Assembly (NCBI GenBank): GCA_005656395.1
Contig: SRSI01000050.1
Span: forward strand, 3,224,001-3,288,000
Direction: 5' to 3'
DNA from: Strongyloides papillosus
Taxonomy: Eukaryota; Nematoda; Chromadorea; Rhabditida; Strongyloididae
Length of the DNA: 64,000 nt
Part shown: positions 48,901-63,227 of the stretch, piece by piece
Layout: every line of letters begins with the position of its first letter
Numbering within the stretch: position 1 is the stretch's first letter
The notes under the pieces: model-generated
Databases searched by the model: none
What the model saw: the letters and a program-made list of their open reading frames with translations, nothing else
Told to the model about the DNA's origin: nothing
Made by a program: the position numbers and the translations under genes

Positions 48901-51900
48901 ACTACTTACGTCTTTTTTTCTTATTAAATCTTCCGATATATCTTGGAGAAAATAAAAAATTAACATATTTGTGGTTATGTGTATTTATGAAAGAAGAAGT
49001 ATATATATTTATTTGTGTGTCTATCGATATATGTTTATATATATTGTTAAGTAAATTTATAACTGTAAATAGTAATCTCTTTTATTAAAATTTTTGGTTT
49101 ACTAGTGATAGTGGTAGTTAAAAAATTTGAGAAGTTTGGAGGAGAACAAGATGGTAAGGAGGGTAAAAAAAGTTTTAATTTCTTTTTAAGCTAACGGTTT
49201 TTATTATTTATTATCATTATCGTATGGTGGTATAAATTTTCTTATTAAACATAAAGTTTTTTCAGTACTTCTTTTTATCATTCTTATAAAGGATGTATGT
49301 ATAATTTTTATTTATCGATTTTTCATGGTGCCATTTGACGTGGTATTGAAGCACCTTGATCTCATATGAAGAGAAAAGGAGGAAGAAAAAGGAGGGGAGA
49401 GAGAAAATACTAGATAAATATATTATATATACATATATAGAGATAGAGGTTATTTCCCCCAAAATGTATTCCAATTTTACTACTATACTTATAACAGTTT
49501 TATTTAATTGTTTTATTCATCATCATCTACATTTATTCTATTAATTTCACTTCTTTTTTCATAATTGCATTATTTATAAAATATATTTTCCCTTATTCAT
49601 TGAAAAACTTTTCCACTATCCTTCTATTTTTTAAATAATCAAAAGAAAAAAAATTCTTTTTTTTCATTGCCATTATTAATCTCTTAATTTTTTATTTATC
49701 GTATCATATGATCACTTTATTGTATTTTATAATTAGCAATTTCATATTTTTCTAACTTCAACATTTACAATTAACAATGAATAGGGGAAATAATTTTATT
49801 AAAATAAAAATTAAAAAATAAGTCATTAAATTTCAAATTAAGTGAATGTACAATTCAATAAATGCTACTATGTTATCTTTTAACATGTGTACATGATTAT
49901 TTTTTAGTTTAAATTTAACTATTTATAATATATATATATAAGCATCTTTAGAACTATTTTTTAGAATATTAGCAACCAAAAAAATAACTCCTTAATGTCT
50001 CTAATATTTATATTCTCACTCATGTACCAGTAAAAAATCTTTTATCTTTTTTTGTTTTTCTCCCTTTCAATACATAACAACAAAAGTAAAAAAAATAACG
50101 GAAGAAGTAGAATTTGTTGGGTGATAAACGGTAGACTTTCATTTTTCTAATGTTGTAGATAAGGAAATTAAATTTTTACAATTTTTTTTTATCTATAACA
50201 TGGAATTTTTGTATAAATGTAGTTAAACTTATCTATTTTCATGTCCTTATATAGTAGAAGAACTTTTATACAAATGAAACTATTGTTTTCCGTATCAATT
50301 TTTTTTCTTTATCATCTTTTTTCATTCAATTATTTATATATATCCTATTACTAATGGAAACAAAAAGGAAGTTGTAAAGTTAAAGTTTATCAGCATGTAA
50401 TATATAAAGGAAAATTAGTTTTTTTATTGTAATTTTTGCTTTGTTGTTATTTTTTATTATCAACCATTTCCATATGTACTATTTCTGTTTTTTAGGATAT
50501 CCTTCTTCTCCAGCTTTTTTTAGGTGCACTCCCTCTGTTGCCATTAAAAAATGATGGACTAAAATGTATTTAGTTAAACTTAATATGATATGTAAAAATA
50601 ATAATAAAACAATTTAAGGGATAGTTATAGAGATATAATATTATAGTTAAACAAACGATGGTTTGTCTTAATTTTTTAAAATATATATTTATTTTTATTT
50701 TCATAATATTATATATTGCATCTATTTTTAAATCTATCCTAGTCTTGATCTCTTGATTTTTATGAGTAGGATTGTCTAAGTTTGTGATAATAGAATGAAT
50801 CAATTTTGATAAATTGATTTTAAAAAGTATATGATTGTATATTTGTATAACTTTATAATAAGTATCTTGAAGATGAATTACATAAGAAAACCACAAGACA
50901 CACAAATTGATTATTCTTAAAAACTTTTTATACTTCTTTTCCTCTTTCCTCCATTATTTTTCCTAACATTATTATTATCTTAACTTTAAACACACAATAA
51001 TAACAAAAAAATGATTTATGGTGAATATCATTAAAATGTAATATATCTTATTTATACAATGAATATATCATTATATTATCATCAACACATCTTTTCCATT
51101 TTTTCTACTCCCTTTCTCTTTTTTGTCTCCAATCGTTTGGTGTAGTAATATAAGTTCCATTCATTGAAACTAAAAAAAGATGGTTGTACATAATTTGTGT
51201 TTGTTGATAGATTTATGTATATTAATATATGAAATTATATTGTGTACATGCCATAGTTTACATTATTATGTCCACATACACGCGCGCGCCATCAGAGGCA
51301 TGTTCTTCATCCTACATATGCTTAAGAATTATGTAAATGTTTTAAAAGTTTTTTTCAAGGTTATTATTATTTTTTTCTCCTTTTTTGAGAATATCTCTTC
51401 CTCTTTAGAATCTAATAATACAAAATACGAAGAAATTCTTTACTATTATTTCATATTTTTTTTATTTTAATGTCAATAATTACTCATTTCCCTTTCATTA
51501 GAATAATTAATAATTCTATTTTATTTAAATTTCTATGATTTATAAAATACTAAACAATTTCTTGTTAATTATTTATGATTACAGAAAATGAAAACAAACT
51601 TTTTTATTGTTATTTTTTCTGTTTATAGAACTTTTTCGTTTCCTCTAAACTTAAAACAATATATCTATAATTTTAAAAAGAAGTAAAAATTTTTGGAATT
51701 GCTAAATTTTTTTAAAAAAGTTATAGATATATCTATTATATGTATTCTTTCTTTTTAGTCTATTAAAAATTTAGTGACACTTTAAAAGATTGCTTTAATT
51801 TCATAATGTTTCTATACGTCTTTTTATATTCTTTTTCCTAAATATGTAGATGAGGATATATATTACAGTATTTTTGAATATATTCATCTTTAACTTTATT

Positions 51901-54900
51901 TTTTTTTTTTTGATACTTCTCCTTAAATTAAACTTTCTTATTATATGAATAAAATTATGATAGGGAAGTAGTATAAGTATAATGTATTGCTGTTTGATAT
52001 TTATCTTTTATTTACAATATTTAGCAGTAGTAGTGTAATTTCTATTAATTGTTTTACTCCAACAGGTACAAATAGTTAAAAATTAAATCTATATTTATGA
52101 AAGAAATAAATATAATACTTAAAAACATATAAAATATACTATTTTTTCGGTAGATGATCATATTTATTTGAGGTATACACTCACTAATATATAATATATA
52201 TAATTTTTATGTATGTGTGATTCTGTAAAAAATTTACCACCACAATATAACTATTTTCCCTTATTTTCTATACCATTATTCTATCAAAAAGGGGACAAAA
52301 ATTTACTCATTCCTCAAAAGTTATATAACAGTTCTTAAAATTATTTGATTATTTTATGTATATATATATGCAATTTTTGTTGTATAAAATTTTCTTCTAT
52401 AACATTTCCATTTCATTTTAGGGTAGAATAGGTTAAAAAGTAAGATAAAAAAAAATATATTTATAATAAAAAGGATGATGAAGAAAAGATTTCGGCGCCA
52501 TATGTTACAATTTATTATACAATTTTTCATAAAAGAAGTGTATGTGTACCTTTATAAAATTTGTAGAGGTATATTATATTTTGTCGTCTAATATATCAAA
52601 ACCCTTTATATATATAAAAATCATTTGACTAATTATATATACTTTATATAAATAAATATTCTTATTTTAACATTTTTTTATCATATTACAATTTAGCAAT
52701 ATTTATTTTTCTTTATTTTTTATATAATATTACTTTAACATACCCATTGAAATTATTTAGATTTTTGGGGGATAAAGTGTTTGTTAGTATTAAAAAATCA
52801 AAACATTGATATTAACATTTTTGAATGTGTCTATTTAAAATATAATGATATCGATATTTTCATTATAAATATAGGAGAATTATTGATTAATTTTTTTACC
52901 CTAAAAAAACATTACACATATAATTGGTCTGAGATTTTATGGTTTTTATTTATCATTTTCTTTCTCTATTGTAATAACTTTTAGAATGGTAGAATATAAG
53001 ATTAAAAGTTCACGATTGTCAATGGAGATATAGACACCACTTCCATATAAGGATGGATATAAGATAAATATAATTAAAAATAAAAGTTATAGTTAAAAAA
53101 TGTTTTTAAAATTTCTGAAATGTTATACATACTTTTACCCTATAATATTATCAATTTAGTTACATAGATATAGGAAAATTTTTGGCTAATTTTTATAGAA
53201 AAAGTATATCATCACATGATATATATATTGTTTTTATTTTAATTTTTATAAAAAGAAAGCCTAAGGACAAGTTGAGATGGCTTCTTTCTCTCTTCATCTT
53301 TTTTTGGAGGTTCTTTTTTAGTCAAGACAATAGGTGTTATTATTTCACTATGTAGTCCTTTTTGCAACGCCGTTTCTAACATAATTTATTTTGAAATTCT
53401 TTTATTTTTTGATGATGATGATGAAATATAGGGGTGATAAAAGTGCATCATATGGTAGTGAAAACGTATTTTTGAAGTAAATTTCACAATTTCCCATATA
53501 ACTTTTTTTCGCTGTTTTTTTCATGATTACCTAATACTTATGACGTTTTTATATGTTTTACTTGCATATACCAATGAATATTGTTTGTCATCGACAACAC
53601 CACGACACTATCACTACAAATATTACCACCATCATCTATTAATTTATATAAAATCCTCTCTAAATAAGGTGAAGCTTTTTGTGGAAATTAGAGTTTACTT
53701 TTTTTTAAAAAGTATACAGACAAATGTGACTTTTTATAGTACTTGGGAGAAAAATAGTTATACTTCGATGAAGGTATAATATAGTAGGATAGAGGATTGT
53801 TGTTGGCGTTTTTAATTTATGTATATATTATATTACTTCCCTTTTTCTAAAACAACATTTGCCCCTGACATATCACCATTTTTGTAGTAGTAGGAGAGAG
53901 AGAAATAGCAAGAAAATTAAGAAGGAGCATTTTAGGGAGAGAGAAGGCAAAATGATGATGATGTGATGCGCAGTTCTTTTCAAAGAAGAAATATCACAAA
54001 AAAAGTTTGATTTATATTAATTTCTGCTTCATAATATGTTGTAGTATAATGATTTTTAGAAGTATTTGTAGATAGGAGAAGATATATGTAGTCGTTTTGG
54101 TCTTTTCTTTGCATTATTAATAGTATAAGAGGTGCTTTGTTGTAACTATTTATTAATCTATCTCATTATTATATGTATGTATTTATGTGTTATTTTTTTA
54201 AAGATTTCCTTATGTGGTGGTGGGGGAGGAGGAAAGATGTATTTAATTTGTATAATTTTTGTTTATTTTCTATTTTTTGATTTATGAAAAATTTGGATGT
54301 TTATATAATATTTTTTTGAGGTGTACCCTCATGACATTATCGTTTATATTTAATAATATTAGCGTTTGATGTAGTTTGCAATGAAAAAAGTGTAGATTTT
54401 TCCTTTTTTAATAGTGTTTAACGTATCAAGAAGTAATTTTTGGTGATTCTTACGTAATGCGGTGGTTCTAAGAGTTTTAGGTAGAAGCTTATCACATATT
54501 TGATCATTTATTCTTTAGTAGAGAAGGTTTATATTTAATATTGCTTGATGTATTTTATCTTTTATAAATATTTTCATATATATTTTCTTTTAATGCATAT
54601 ATATAATGTTCTGGACACATCATATATATTTTGGTTGTATATTTGGAGTGAACTAATTTGACCTAGTGTATGTGTTTTTGGAAATTAGCAAACATTCTAG
54701 CCATTTACTTAATTATTTTGGCATTCCCTGTTATATTATTAGATATATAGTTAACGTTTTATAATGTAAAAAGAATAACGCATCCTTAGAATGCCAACAA
54801 TACTTTTTGAAACTGTGTTATATTATAAATTTTTCTATCCACAAGGTCAAAAAAGGGGGGTTTAGGTATGTGATTTGTTGAGAAATTATAATATCATTGT

Positions 54901-57245
54901 TGTAATCTTTATTTTATTTATTATTTACTGTATTACTAACTTATCATGAGCCTCCTTCAATTTCATGGACGTGTATGTTTGATTTTAGATACATTTATGC
55001 AAAAAATCACTCTAAAATACATTTTTATGATATTTCCAACTATAAGATTAAAAATCTACCTAAAAATTGACAACATAAAGTTTCGTAGTCTTTTTTTAAT
55101 GTTTTGACAAATCAATAACTATATTCTATTTTATATACTATTAATACTATAAAGTTTATTATATTCATTTTTAAAATAAATTTATTATGTGGACAAGTGA
55201 TAACGTTACAACTTGTCGATAATTGTCTCTCTCTTCCTTTCCTCCATCAGTTATAACATGTGTTCATATCAGTTTTTTTATTAATAATATTGTACCCTTT
55301 CCGTTTATCATACATCTTTTATGTTCTAACGTACTATTTTCATTAATTTATCCTTCTAATATCCATTTCATACCCATTTGATGTATTTTTTTGAGATTTT
55401 GATTTCACAAACTTGCTTTGCTTTTATTTTTTAAAGTATTTAAGTAGAAATATAATTATTTTTCTAGAAATCTTACTTTTATAATAGAAGTACACTTTTA
55501 AGTTTTATATATTATTATTGGTTGACGACAATGAAAAAAAGCCTACAACTTTGTAGGATGGGATTTTTTTTTCCATTGTTAATCTTACTTTTCATTTATA
55601 AATTTCACAAATATTATATATTCAACATAATACATATCATTAGATGTTATGTGTATTTTTGAAAGAAAAATTTTATATATATAGAGATGTTTGTAGATAT
55701 GTAATAATTTTGCCAATTATATTTTATACAAATATATTTTTTTTATAAATATATCATATCAAACATAGTTTATTTCACCTACTTTATTTAACATTTATGT
55801 AGAAAAAACACTTAGAAAGGGAGTATTATTTTTTCTTCCTTCCTTTACATAACTCATTAACACTTTTATGTATTTTAGGAAATTTTTTATATTAAAAATA
55901 ATCTTATATATAGTTTGTTTGAAATTTATATGGCTTGTTAAAAAGACAAATACACATAATAACTATTATATATATGCATTTGGGGGAAAAAATTAAAACG
56001 CCACATAGTGTTACAATATGGTAATATTTAATTTTTAGATACTTAAAAATCGTTTAATTTCTCATTCTTATAATAAAATATAGGTACTTTATCCCAATGT
56101 GCAAGGAGAATTTTTAGAAGTTATGAAAAAAGAAAGAGAAAATATGGTGGTTGTTAGTGTGGTAGTGATATAGTAGTTCTATCCTCACAATCACCTAAAA
56201 AGATTTTTTTATTAAAAAATCTACAAACAGGCGCCTGGTAGATGTCTCCTTTATACATTTTTATCAATAAATAGGTATAATATTTGAATTGTCAATATAA
56301 TATATTGATGTTTTGTAAGAATATAGAAATATATATGTAACTACTTACCATTACGAAATTTGAAAATAAAATAATAACAAACGATAAAATAACCATATTT
56401 TTTTGTCACAAAAAAAATACCGGTTCGATCAATTTTTATCATTGCTTTCATTAACATACTTTGGGAAGATAGGCATTGAAACAGTATAATTATATTTAGA
56501 AATATGTATTTGTTCAGTTAGACTTATTATCTCACTAAGAAAGACATAGTGCACATATCAAATTTATTTATACCAATAAATTTTCTTTAAATTTCTGATT
56601 AAGAATGACCAAAATCCTCTAAATTATTGTTGATTAACGGTAGAGTTTAGAAGGGGATTGTTGGTGAAGATAAGACTGTAGGTATATCCACTCTCCCACC
56701 CATACCTATTAATTTTCGTCATTAATTACTTTTTTGCAATGTAGTTTAGTACATTACTTTAAGATAGTAAGGTATTTTCCTTATTTTCTCCATATAAATA
56801 CTTCAAACAACAGTAGAAAGTATAAACTTTCTTCCAATTGACAAGCATCATTTGTAAAAAAGGAGGAATTAATAAATAGCATTTGCTATTTAGTTGCTAT
56901 GTATGAGAGTTACATTTTTATATCTTTGTTGTAGTGCTTTCACCGATCAATTCATCCCCCATTTTTATTCTCATTTGTTCTCATTTATTTTCATTTAGAA
57001 AATGTTTGGCTTTTGTCGCGCCGCTTCGCGTCCAACACATTTTTCTTACTATATTACTACTATAATACTATCTTCTTTTTTTTTATTGTTTGTTAAAATA
57101 TTAATTGTATTCTTTGGTCTTTTTTGGACACTGAGAAAAATTTTTATCATTCTTGATTATTATTAGCATTCCATAGTTTTTTCGTTTTACTTTACCCATG
57201 ACAACTGTATTTATATTGTTTTAATTACCTTTTTTAGGCTTTGGA
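42933..57245. other. 14.3-kb AT-rich gene-free region upstream of tlk
   Basis: I find no convincing protein gene, tRNA, snRNA or transposon ends. Open frames listed by length here are low-complexity Ile/Phe/Tyr/Asn strings. One short exception is the minus-strand frame at 53239-53382, described separately. Shortly before tlk, 57,015-57,030 is a CG-rich block. Long spacing upstream of a regulatory kinase may indicate distal control elements, but none can be named. Confidence 0.4.
53239..53382 (-). CDS. Possible 47-residue protein or exon, unrecognised
   Basis: An ATG frame of 47 codons with less AT-biased amino-acid content than anything nearby: MLETALQKGLHSEIITPIVL, then a Lys/Glu/Pro-rich stretch and ending RLSFYKN. 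It stands out in the 14-kb desert. It could be a small gene, one exon of a longer gene, or chance. No family is recognised and no clear acceptor precedes it. Confidence 0.25.
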   Translation of the reverse strand: MLETALQKGLHSEIITPIVLTKKEPPKKDEERKKPSQLVLRLSFYKN

Positions 57246-60021
57246 ATGATGGCTGATACTGCGGATCATGCACCGCCTCAGTTTGACTATGAGGAACGAT
57301 TTTCTGATCAGTTAGAGATGAAAAAATTTAATACTGGTCCACGTGCTGATAAATCTCTCCCTAAACCAGTGGTAAGTTTTCTAGTATTATCTTTAATTTT
57401 TTTTACTATCAATCTCATGTTCTTATTTTTTAATTTAACCGCAAAATATATTTTTTTTATCTCCTTTCATAAATGGCTTTTTATAATATGTTTATTGGCT
57501 AACATATATGAATATAAAATATATGTATATCTATGTATATATGTCTTTTATGAAATATTTATTTCTCTTTTAACTACAATTTTCCTTATATATGTAGTAT
57601 AATTTTTTTTTATCTTTTAAAAAATTTATAATGTGAAAATGTTATACTTTTAGGCAGTAGTTGGTGTTGGTAATCATCATCATCAGTATCACGCACCTCC
57701 AAATATACGGCAGCCTACAACAGATGATTATGGAATGTATTCAAGTGGTAGACAATATCACCAATCAGAGAATCATCCATTTATAACTCCTTCATATGAT
57801 GGATCTAATTTAAGCGCACAAGAATCTTATTCTGATAGGGAATTGGAACCTGTCGATCGACTGGCACCAAAAATACACCCAATAGTAACGACGACTGCAA
57901 CAACTCCTGGTGATAAAAAACCAAGAAAAAGAAAAAGGAACACTGAAGGATCAATATCTATGACATCAACTACAAAAGGTACTGGTATTGAAAGTAAAAA
58001 AATAACGGAATTTATTAAAGTATGTTTTGCAAGGTTATTATATATTTATGATATTTTATTTATTTTTTTAGCAAAGTCCAAAAAGATATGGAGGTAGTTA
58101 TTCTAATGGTGATAACAGTTCTAGTAACGATTTAATAAATGGTATATGTATGTCACCAAATTCAGGTGGTTTAAATAATGTAGTACAAACATTCACAACG
58201 GTAAATAATTCATCAAACCCTTCATCAGTAATTAATGTACAAAGGTTAACACCAAATCATTTAACTAATAATTATTCATCAAGTGATTCAAATTTATCAC
58301 CACCAACCAGTAAAATTCGGGTGGATTCAGATACACAAACAGATCATTTTGATACTGAAGCAATACGTGTAGATAATGATAAAAAAAATCGTTATATAGA
58401 AGATTTACTAAAGAAGACAGAAGAATTGAAGAATAAATTAAATAAAGAAAAAAGTAAAAATGAATCTTCCAGAGCAACACTAAAAACACTTTTAATAGAA
58501 AATACAATAAAAGAACGAAAATTAAAAAAAACTAAAGTTATGGAAGAATGCTTAAGGATAGGACAATTTAAACCAATGAGGCATGGAGAACAGTTTAAAG
58601 ATGTATGGCAAGATGGATGGGCATTTGAGGACATCCAAAAGAAGATGGAAAGGATTAATAATGAGAAAAATGAAATTAATGCGGCATCAAATAATTTAAA
58701 AAAGCGTAAACCAACAAATGCACGAGAATCTAAAAGGCCTCAGATTAATATTGGTGAAAGTTTCACAGCAACAAATCCTTCATCATCATCCTCATCACAA
58801 GCATATACAATGGATGATGGTTTTGTTAAACCAGAAGTGCCTAAATATTTAACTGTTGAGGAGTATTATGAACAAGATGAAATATTACGTTTAAGGCGTG
58901 AACACCTTAAGAAGGAGGAGGCAGATGTTCAAATGGAGAAAGATCGTTTAGAAAGGGAAAGAAATTTACATATAAGAGAATTAAAACGGGTACAGTATGA
59001 GGAGAATAGTCGTTTTAAGACATATGAAGAATTAAATAATAGATATTTATGTTTATCATTACTAGGAAAAGGTGGTTTTTCAGAGGTGTGGCGAGCATTT
59101 GATTTAGAGGAGAATCGTTATGTAGCATGTAAAATTCATCATGTCAATAAAGATTGGAAGGAAGATAAGAAGGCAAATTATGTAAAACATGCAGTACGTG
59201 AAAAAGATATTCACAAATCACTAGATCACCCACGTATCGTTAGGTTATTCGATTTATTTACAATAGATAATCATTGTTTCTGTACAGTATTGGAGTATTG
59301 TGATGGAAATGATTTAGACTTTTACCTAAAACAACATAAACAGATACCAGAAAAAGAGGCACGAAGTATAATGATGCAAATAGTGTCAGCATTAAAATAT
59401 TTATCAGAAAGAAAACCACCAGTAATACATTATGATTTAAAACCAGCTAATATCCTACTAAAATCGGGTACAACGAGTGGTGAAATAAAGATAACAGATT
59501 TTGGTTTGTCAAAAATTATGGAGAACGCTGATGATTCAGATAACATTGAGTTAACATCACAAGGTGCTGGAACATATTGGTATTTACCACCAGAGACTTT
59601 TGTAATGAGTCATACGCCAGTAAAAATTAGTTCAAAAGTGGATGTATGGAGTGTTGGTGTTATATTTTATCAATGTCTGTATGGTAGAAGACCATTTGGG
59701 CATGAATTAACTCAACAAAGAATCCTGGAAGAAAATACAATCTTAAAAGCAACAGAAGTTGTCTTTCCACCCAAACCACAAATCACATCAGCAGCCCAAG
59801 ATTTCATTAAGAGGTGTCTACAATACAGAAAGGAAGAAAGAGCTGATGTCCAAGAGTTATCAAGACATGAGTTATTTAGACCTAGAGGACAAGTAAGATT
59901 ATAAAACCGTTTTAGTATAATCTATTATTATCTTTCTTTTTTCCAGAAGAATCAACCTCCATCATCACCATTAGCAAGAGCAAGTCATAACAAATCAGAT
60001 TATACTGATCAAGAAATATAA
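57246..60021 (+). CDS. tlk-1: Tousled-like kinase
   Basis: Four exons, 57246-57371, 57654-58019, 58072-59892 and 59947-60021, are all in phase and give 795 residues. The N-terminal half is disordered with a basic KKPRKRKRN nuclear-signal-like cluster and a QSPKRYGG motif. Coiled-coil segments follow (about residues 225-290 and 420-485), as used for TLK dimerisation. The kinase domain at about 488-765 has [15 protein letters not shown], the TLK-typical [10 protein letters not shown] (Tyr in place of HRD Arg) and ITDFGLSK. TLKs phosphorylate the histone chaperone ASF1 and act in chromatin assembly and mitosis. The last exon encodes a short Ser-rich tail. A TTTTTTAG acceptor lies 8 bases before the ATG. 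Intron 1 (282 bases) is long for this window. Confidence 0.93.
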
Positions 60022-62791
60022 TATAATGAAAGGGAAAAATACACAACAAACAAGAGGAAAACAGTTACATTATATATATATTCCCATATATTAATTATTG
60101 TTTAAAAAAGGAAACTAAAAAAAACTTCTCTACAAAATATTACGTGTGTGCAATTTGCTCGGTTTGAATTTTTGTTTATTTTTTTTTTCAACAAAAAAGT
60201 TTACAGTCAATCTTTTGTACATAATTTAGTATATAATTATTTTTTTAAAAATCATCGAGATTTAAAATGATTTTTTAACACCTTTCCTTGTTTTTTTCTA
60301 TTATCTCTCTCTTTGTCTTAATTAATTATATTATATATATATATGTTTGAAAAGTTATTCTTTCTTGTTGTAAAGAAAGTTTTTTTTGATTATGTTAAAA
60401 CGTATTCTTCTATTTATAATTATTATTATTACCTGTATTATTACTATTTTGATAACATAAATCCTACTTGATTTAAGAAACACAATGATAATAATTTTTC
60501 AAGGTAGTTTTAATTCATACACACATCAAGATTGAACAACACGTCCATATATATGATAATATTATATATATGTATTTATATTACTTGGCCAATAGTTATC
60601 TATGTAATTTAATTATCTTTAAATGAAAGTAAAATCTAACAGACTTCATCATTTACCTGATACTCAGTATCCCTTTCTCTCTCTTATCAATCATCACCAA
60701 TATTCATCTTTTTTTTTTGTATTTGTTACACCTCATTTTTTAACACTCTAATTATAATTCATTTTACTTAAAAATAATCGTAGTTTCTTTTGATTATTAT
60801 TTTGTTTGTTATTATTATCAGAAACAATCTTTAATACACCTTGCAAAAGTTTTTTTCAATATCCTTTTGATTGAAAAGTTAAAAAAAGAAATGGAGAGAA
60901 TCCCATCAAAAGGAGTTAAAAACAGAAGAAGAACTAGGAAAATGTAACCTTTCTTTAATATTAATATAAATTATTGTATCTTTAAACAAAAAAAAGAGCC
61001 TACTTCATTTTTTGTGTATGTGTTATTTTTAATATTAATCTTAATTTTATTAAAATTCCTCAAATACTTGGTAATAATAAAAATGCTATTTATCACTATA
61101 TTATTTTTATTATTTTTCTTTTTTATGTCTACATCAAAAGGGAAAATGTAATAATTAACTATGTATCGAAATTTTGAAAGAATCTTTTTGATGTCATATT
61201 ATATTTAATATGTCAAATGTAAAAAAGGAGGAAGGAAATTGAAAAGAATTAATTATTATTTTTAACGGGAAAATTAATTAATATATATGATAATAATAAG
61301 TATATATTATAAAAGAGAATATAAAAAAGATGGCTAACAGTTAATTTTATGTATAAATTAAGGAAAAAAAATTGTAAAGTAATAATGTTTTGTTGTAGTA
61401 AATAGTCATCTTATAATAATAATAATAATGGTGATAAGAATATATGTACCTCTCTTTTTGATGTATTTTTTTCCTGTTGATATTATATTCTATATTCCTC
61501 ATTTTCATAAAGATATATAAAATTTTATCATTTATCACACTATGGAAAATCATAAAATTAAATGGTGTACCTTCTTTTTATTGTTTTGTTAATTTTTATT
61601 AAATTTAAGAAGTTGAAGGAGAAGTTATGTGTTTGTTTTTAGACAAGACACATCCAGGTCGATGTAAAGCATATTTTATTATTCTATGAAAGTATTTTTT
61701 TTTACATCCTCATTAAAGATATCTTCTTCATCTTTTTTTTCATTAAATAGTTATAATGTATTTTAAATAATTATTTCTTTTTAAAAGATAAAACTTCCTA
61801 AAAATATGAATAAATTTTATTTTTGGCTCTTTCATTAAAAGTTTTTAATATCTTGAGGAAGTTCATAAACATTTTAGATTTATTTTTAAATCTTTTTTGA
61901 TAAAAAAAGGTTTTTTAACTATCATTAATTACCTAATTAGTAAGTACAAAGAGCAATCTCGTGAAAAGCGAAGGAGGAGTCAAACTCTCATATAAAACCC
62001 TATAAAAAACAATCAACGGCCTCAGGATGTATCAAAGATGTAAAATTAAAATTATATCATCAATAAAAAAAAACTTTATTTTATTTTATGCGTTTTTTAT
62101 CCATGATAGAGGAAAAGATTTTTTTTACATTCCAGTACAATATATTGCTACTCAAACTAGTATTATAAAGTCTGTTAGAATGTTAAGAATTACATTTTAG
62201 TTTCCTGCACTCTTATATAGAACCGCCTTCTCAATATAAACTCTAATATCAGTGTACATTCAAAAATATATTTTTAGTTATGCATATATTTATATACATA
62301 TATATTAAAGTGTCGTCAAAATGATAAATTCCTGTTCATCTTAAATTTTTTTATTATTTTTACTATATGTGATAAGGATTTTTGTGAAAAAATAGATTTT
62401 AGGGAAAAAAAAGTTGGGCCTCATTAATCATTAAAGTGGATGTGAATTGATGAATGCTTTTTTTGGGATTGAGATTTTTCTTGTTTTAATTAGTTTTATG
62501 GCCTCATGTACTTCTTTACCTCTTATCTTTTTTATTAATTCTTATATTTACATGTCAACCCTGTAGTTTGGAGTTTCTCCTAATATATTATATGTTTACT
62601 TTTAATTTAAAAGAAATGAGATTGTTTAATTAAGAGATATTGTAATACCCAAACCATTATTTAGATTATTTTTTGTTTTTTACATTTCAGAATTCAAAAT
62701 TTATTATAATATTTAGCTACATCACAAACCAATTGTGATATGATCGGCAATGCCATAAAATTAAGATAATAGTAATAAAATCACAAGAAGG
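60022..62791. other. AT-rich intergenic region after tlk
   Basis: No gene seen. The 3' UTR of tlk occupies the left part. Near 60,862-60,914 a 10-base inverted repeat (TCCTTTTGAT/ATCAAAAGGA) surrounds a 33-base loop. A short basic frame near 61,940-61,996 (EQSREKRRRSQTLI then stop) follows a CTAATTAG acceptor-like site and could be an unassigned exon, but no partner was found. Confidence 0.35.
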
Positions 62792-63227
62792 ATGACTGAA
62801 GAAATAAACAAGACAACGATATCCGGTAAAAAAACTTTTGTGCCTTTTGATAGAGATGCGTTAGGGAGGGGTGATGAACAACAAAATGGTGGGATTTCAA
62901 GTGGAACGTATGATGGTAATTTAACATATAGTGGTGGTATTATTGGTGAAAGTTTTGATGTTATTGATAATACCTCTATACCTATGTCATTTTCTACTCC
63001 AGCAATGTCTGAGGCTATGAGATCACCCTTTCAAAGGAGGAATGAATCGCTACCTTCAACCTCCTCTACAGGTACGACAACAACAACCTTAAATGGTTCT
63101 GATTCACTTGGTGTGGCTGGAGATGTTTTTTCAAAAGAAAGAAAGCCATGGAATTTGGTTGGTTCAAAACCATCATTAACATTCTCACCAACGACAAATT
63201 TTCTTGCTCCACCGTCAAATGATAGTC
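62792..63227 (+). CDS. First exon of an unrecognised Ser/Thr-rich protein, partial
   Basis: An ATG at 62792 opens 145 codons plus one base, ending at a GTAAGT donor (63,228). The sequence is low in AT-type residues, with KKTFVPFDRDALGRG, FSTPAMSEAMRSPFQRRNES, a Ser/Thr run and KERKPWNLVG. It is mostly disordered and has SP/TP sites that could be phosphorylated. No domain is recognised. The next exon is not evident before the window ends, so the gene presumably continues past 64,000 with a long first intron. Confidence 0.6.

Noticed and set aside
42933..57245. Numerous 60-110 codon frames in the gene desert
   Set aside because: Except for 53239-53382, they are low-complexity and match base composition. 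None has splice partners or motifs.
57372..57602. Reading frame continuing through tlk intron 1
   Set aside because: The extension is all Phe, Ile, Leu and Tyr, and a good GTAAGT donor and TTTTAG acceptor join the real exons in phase.
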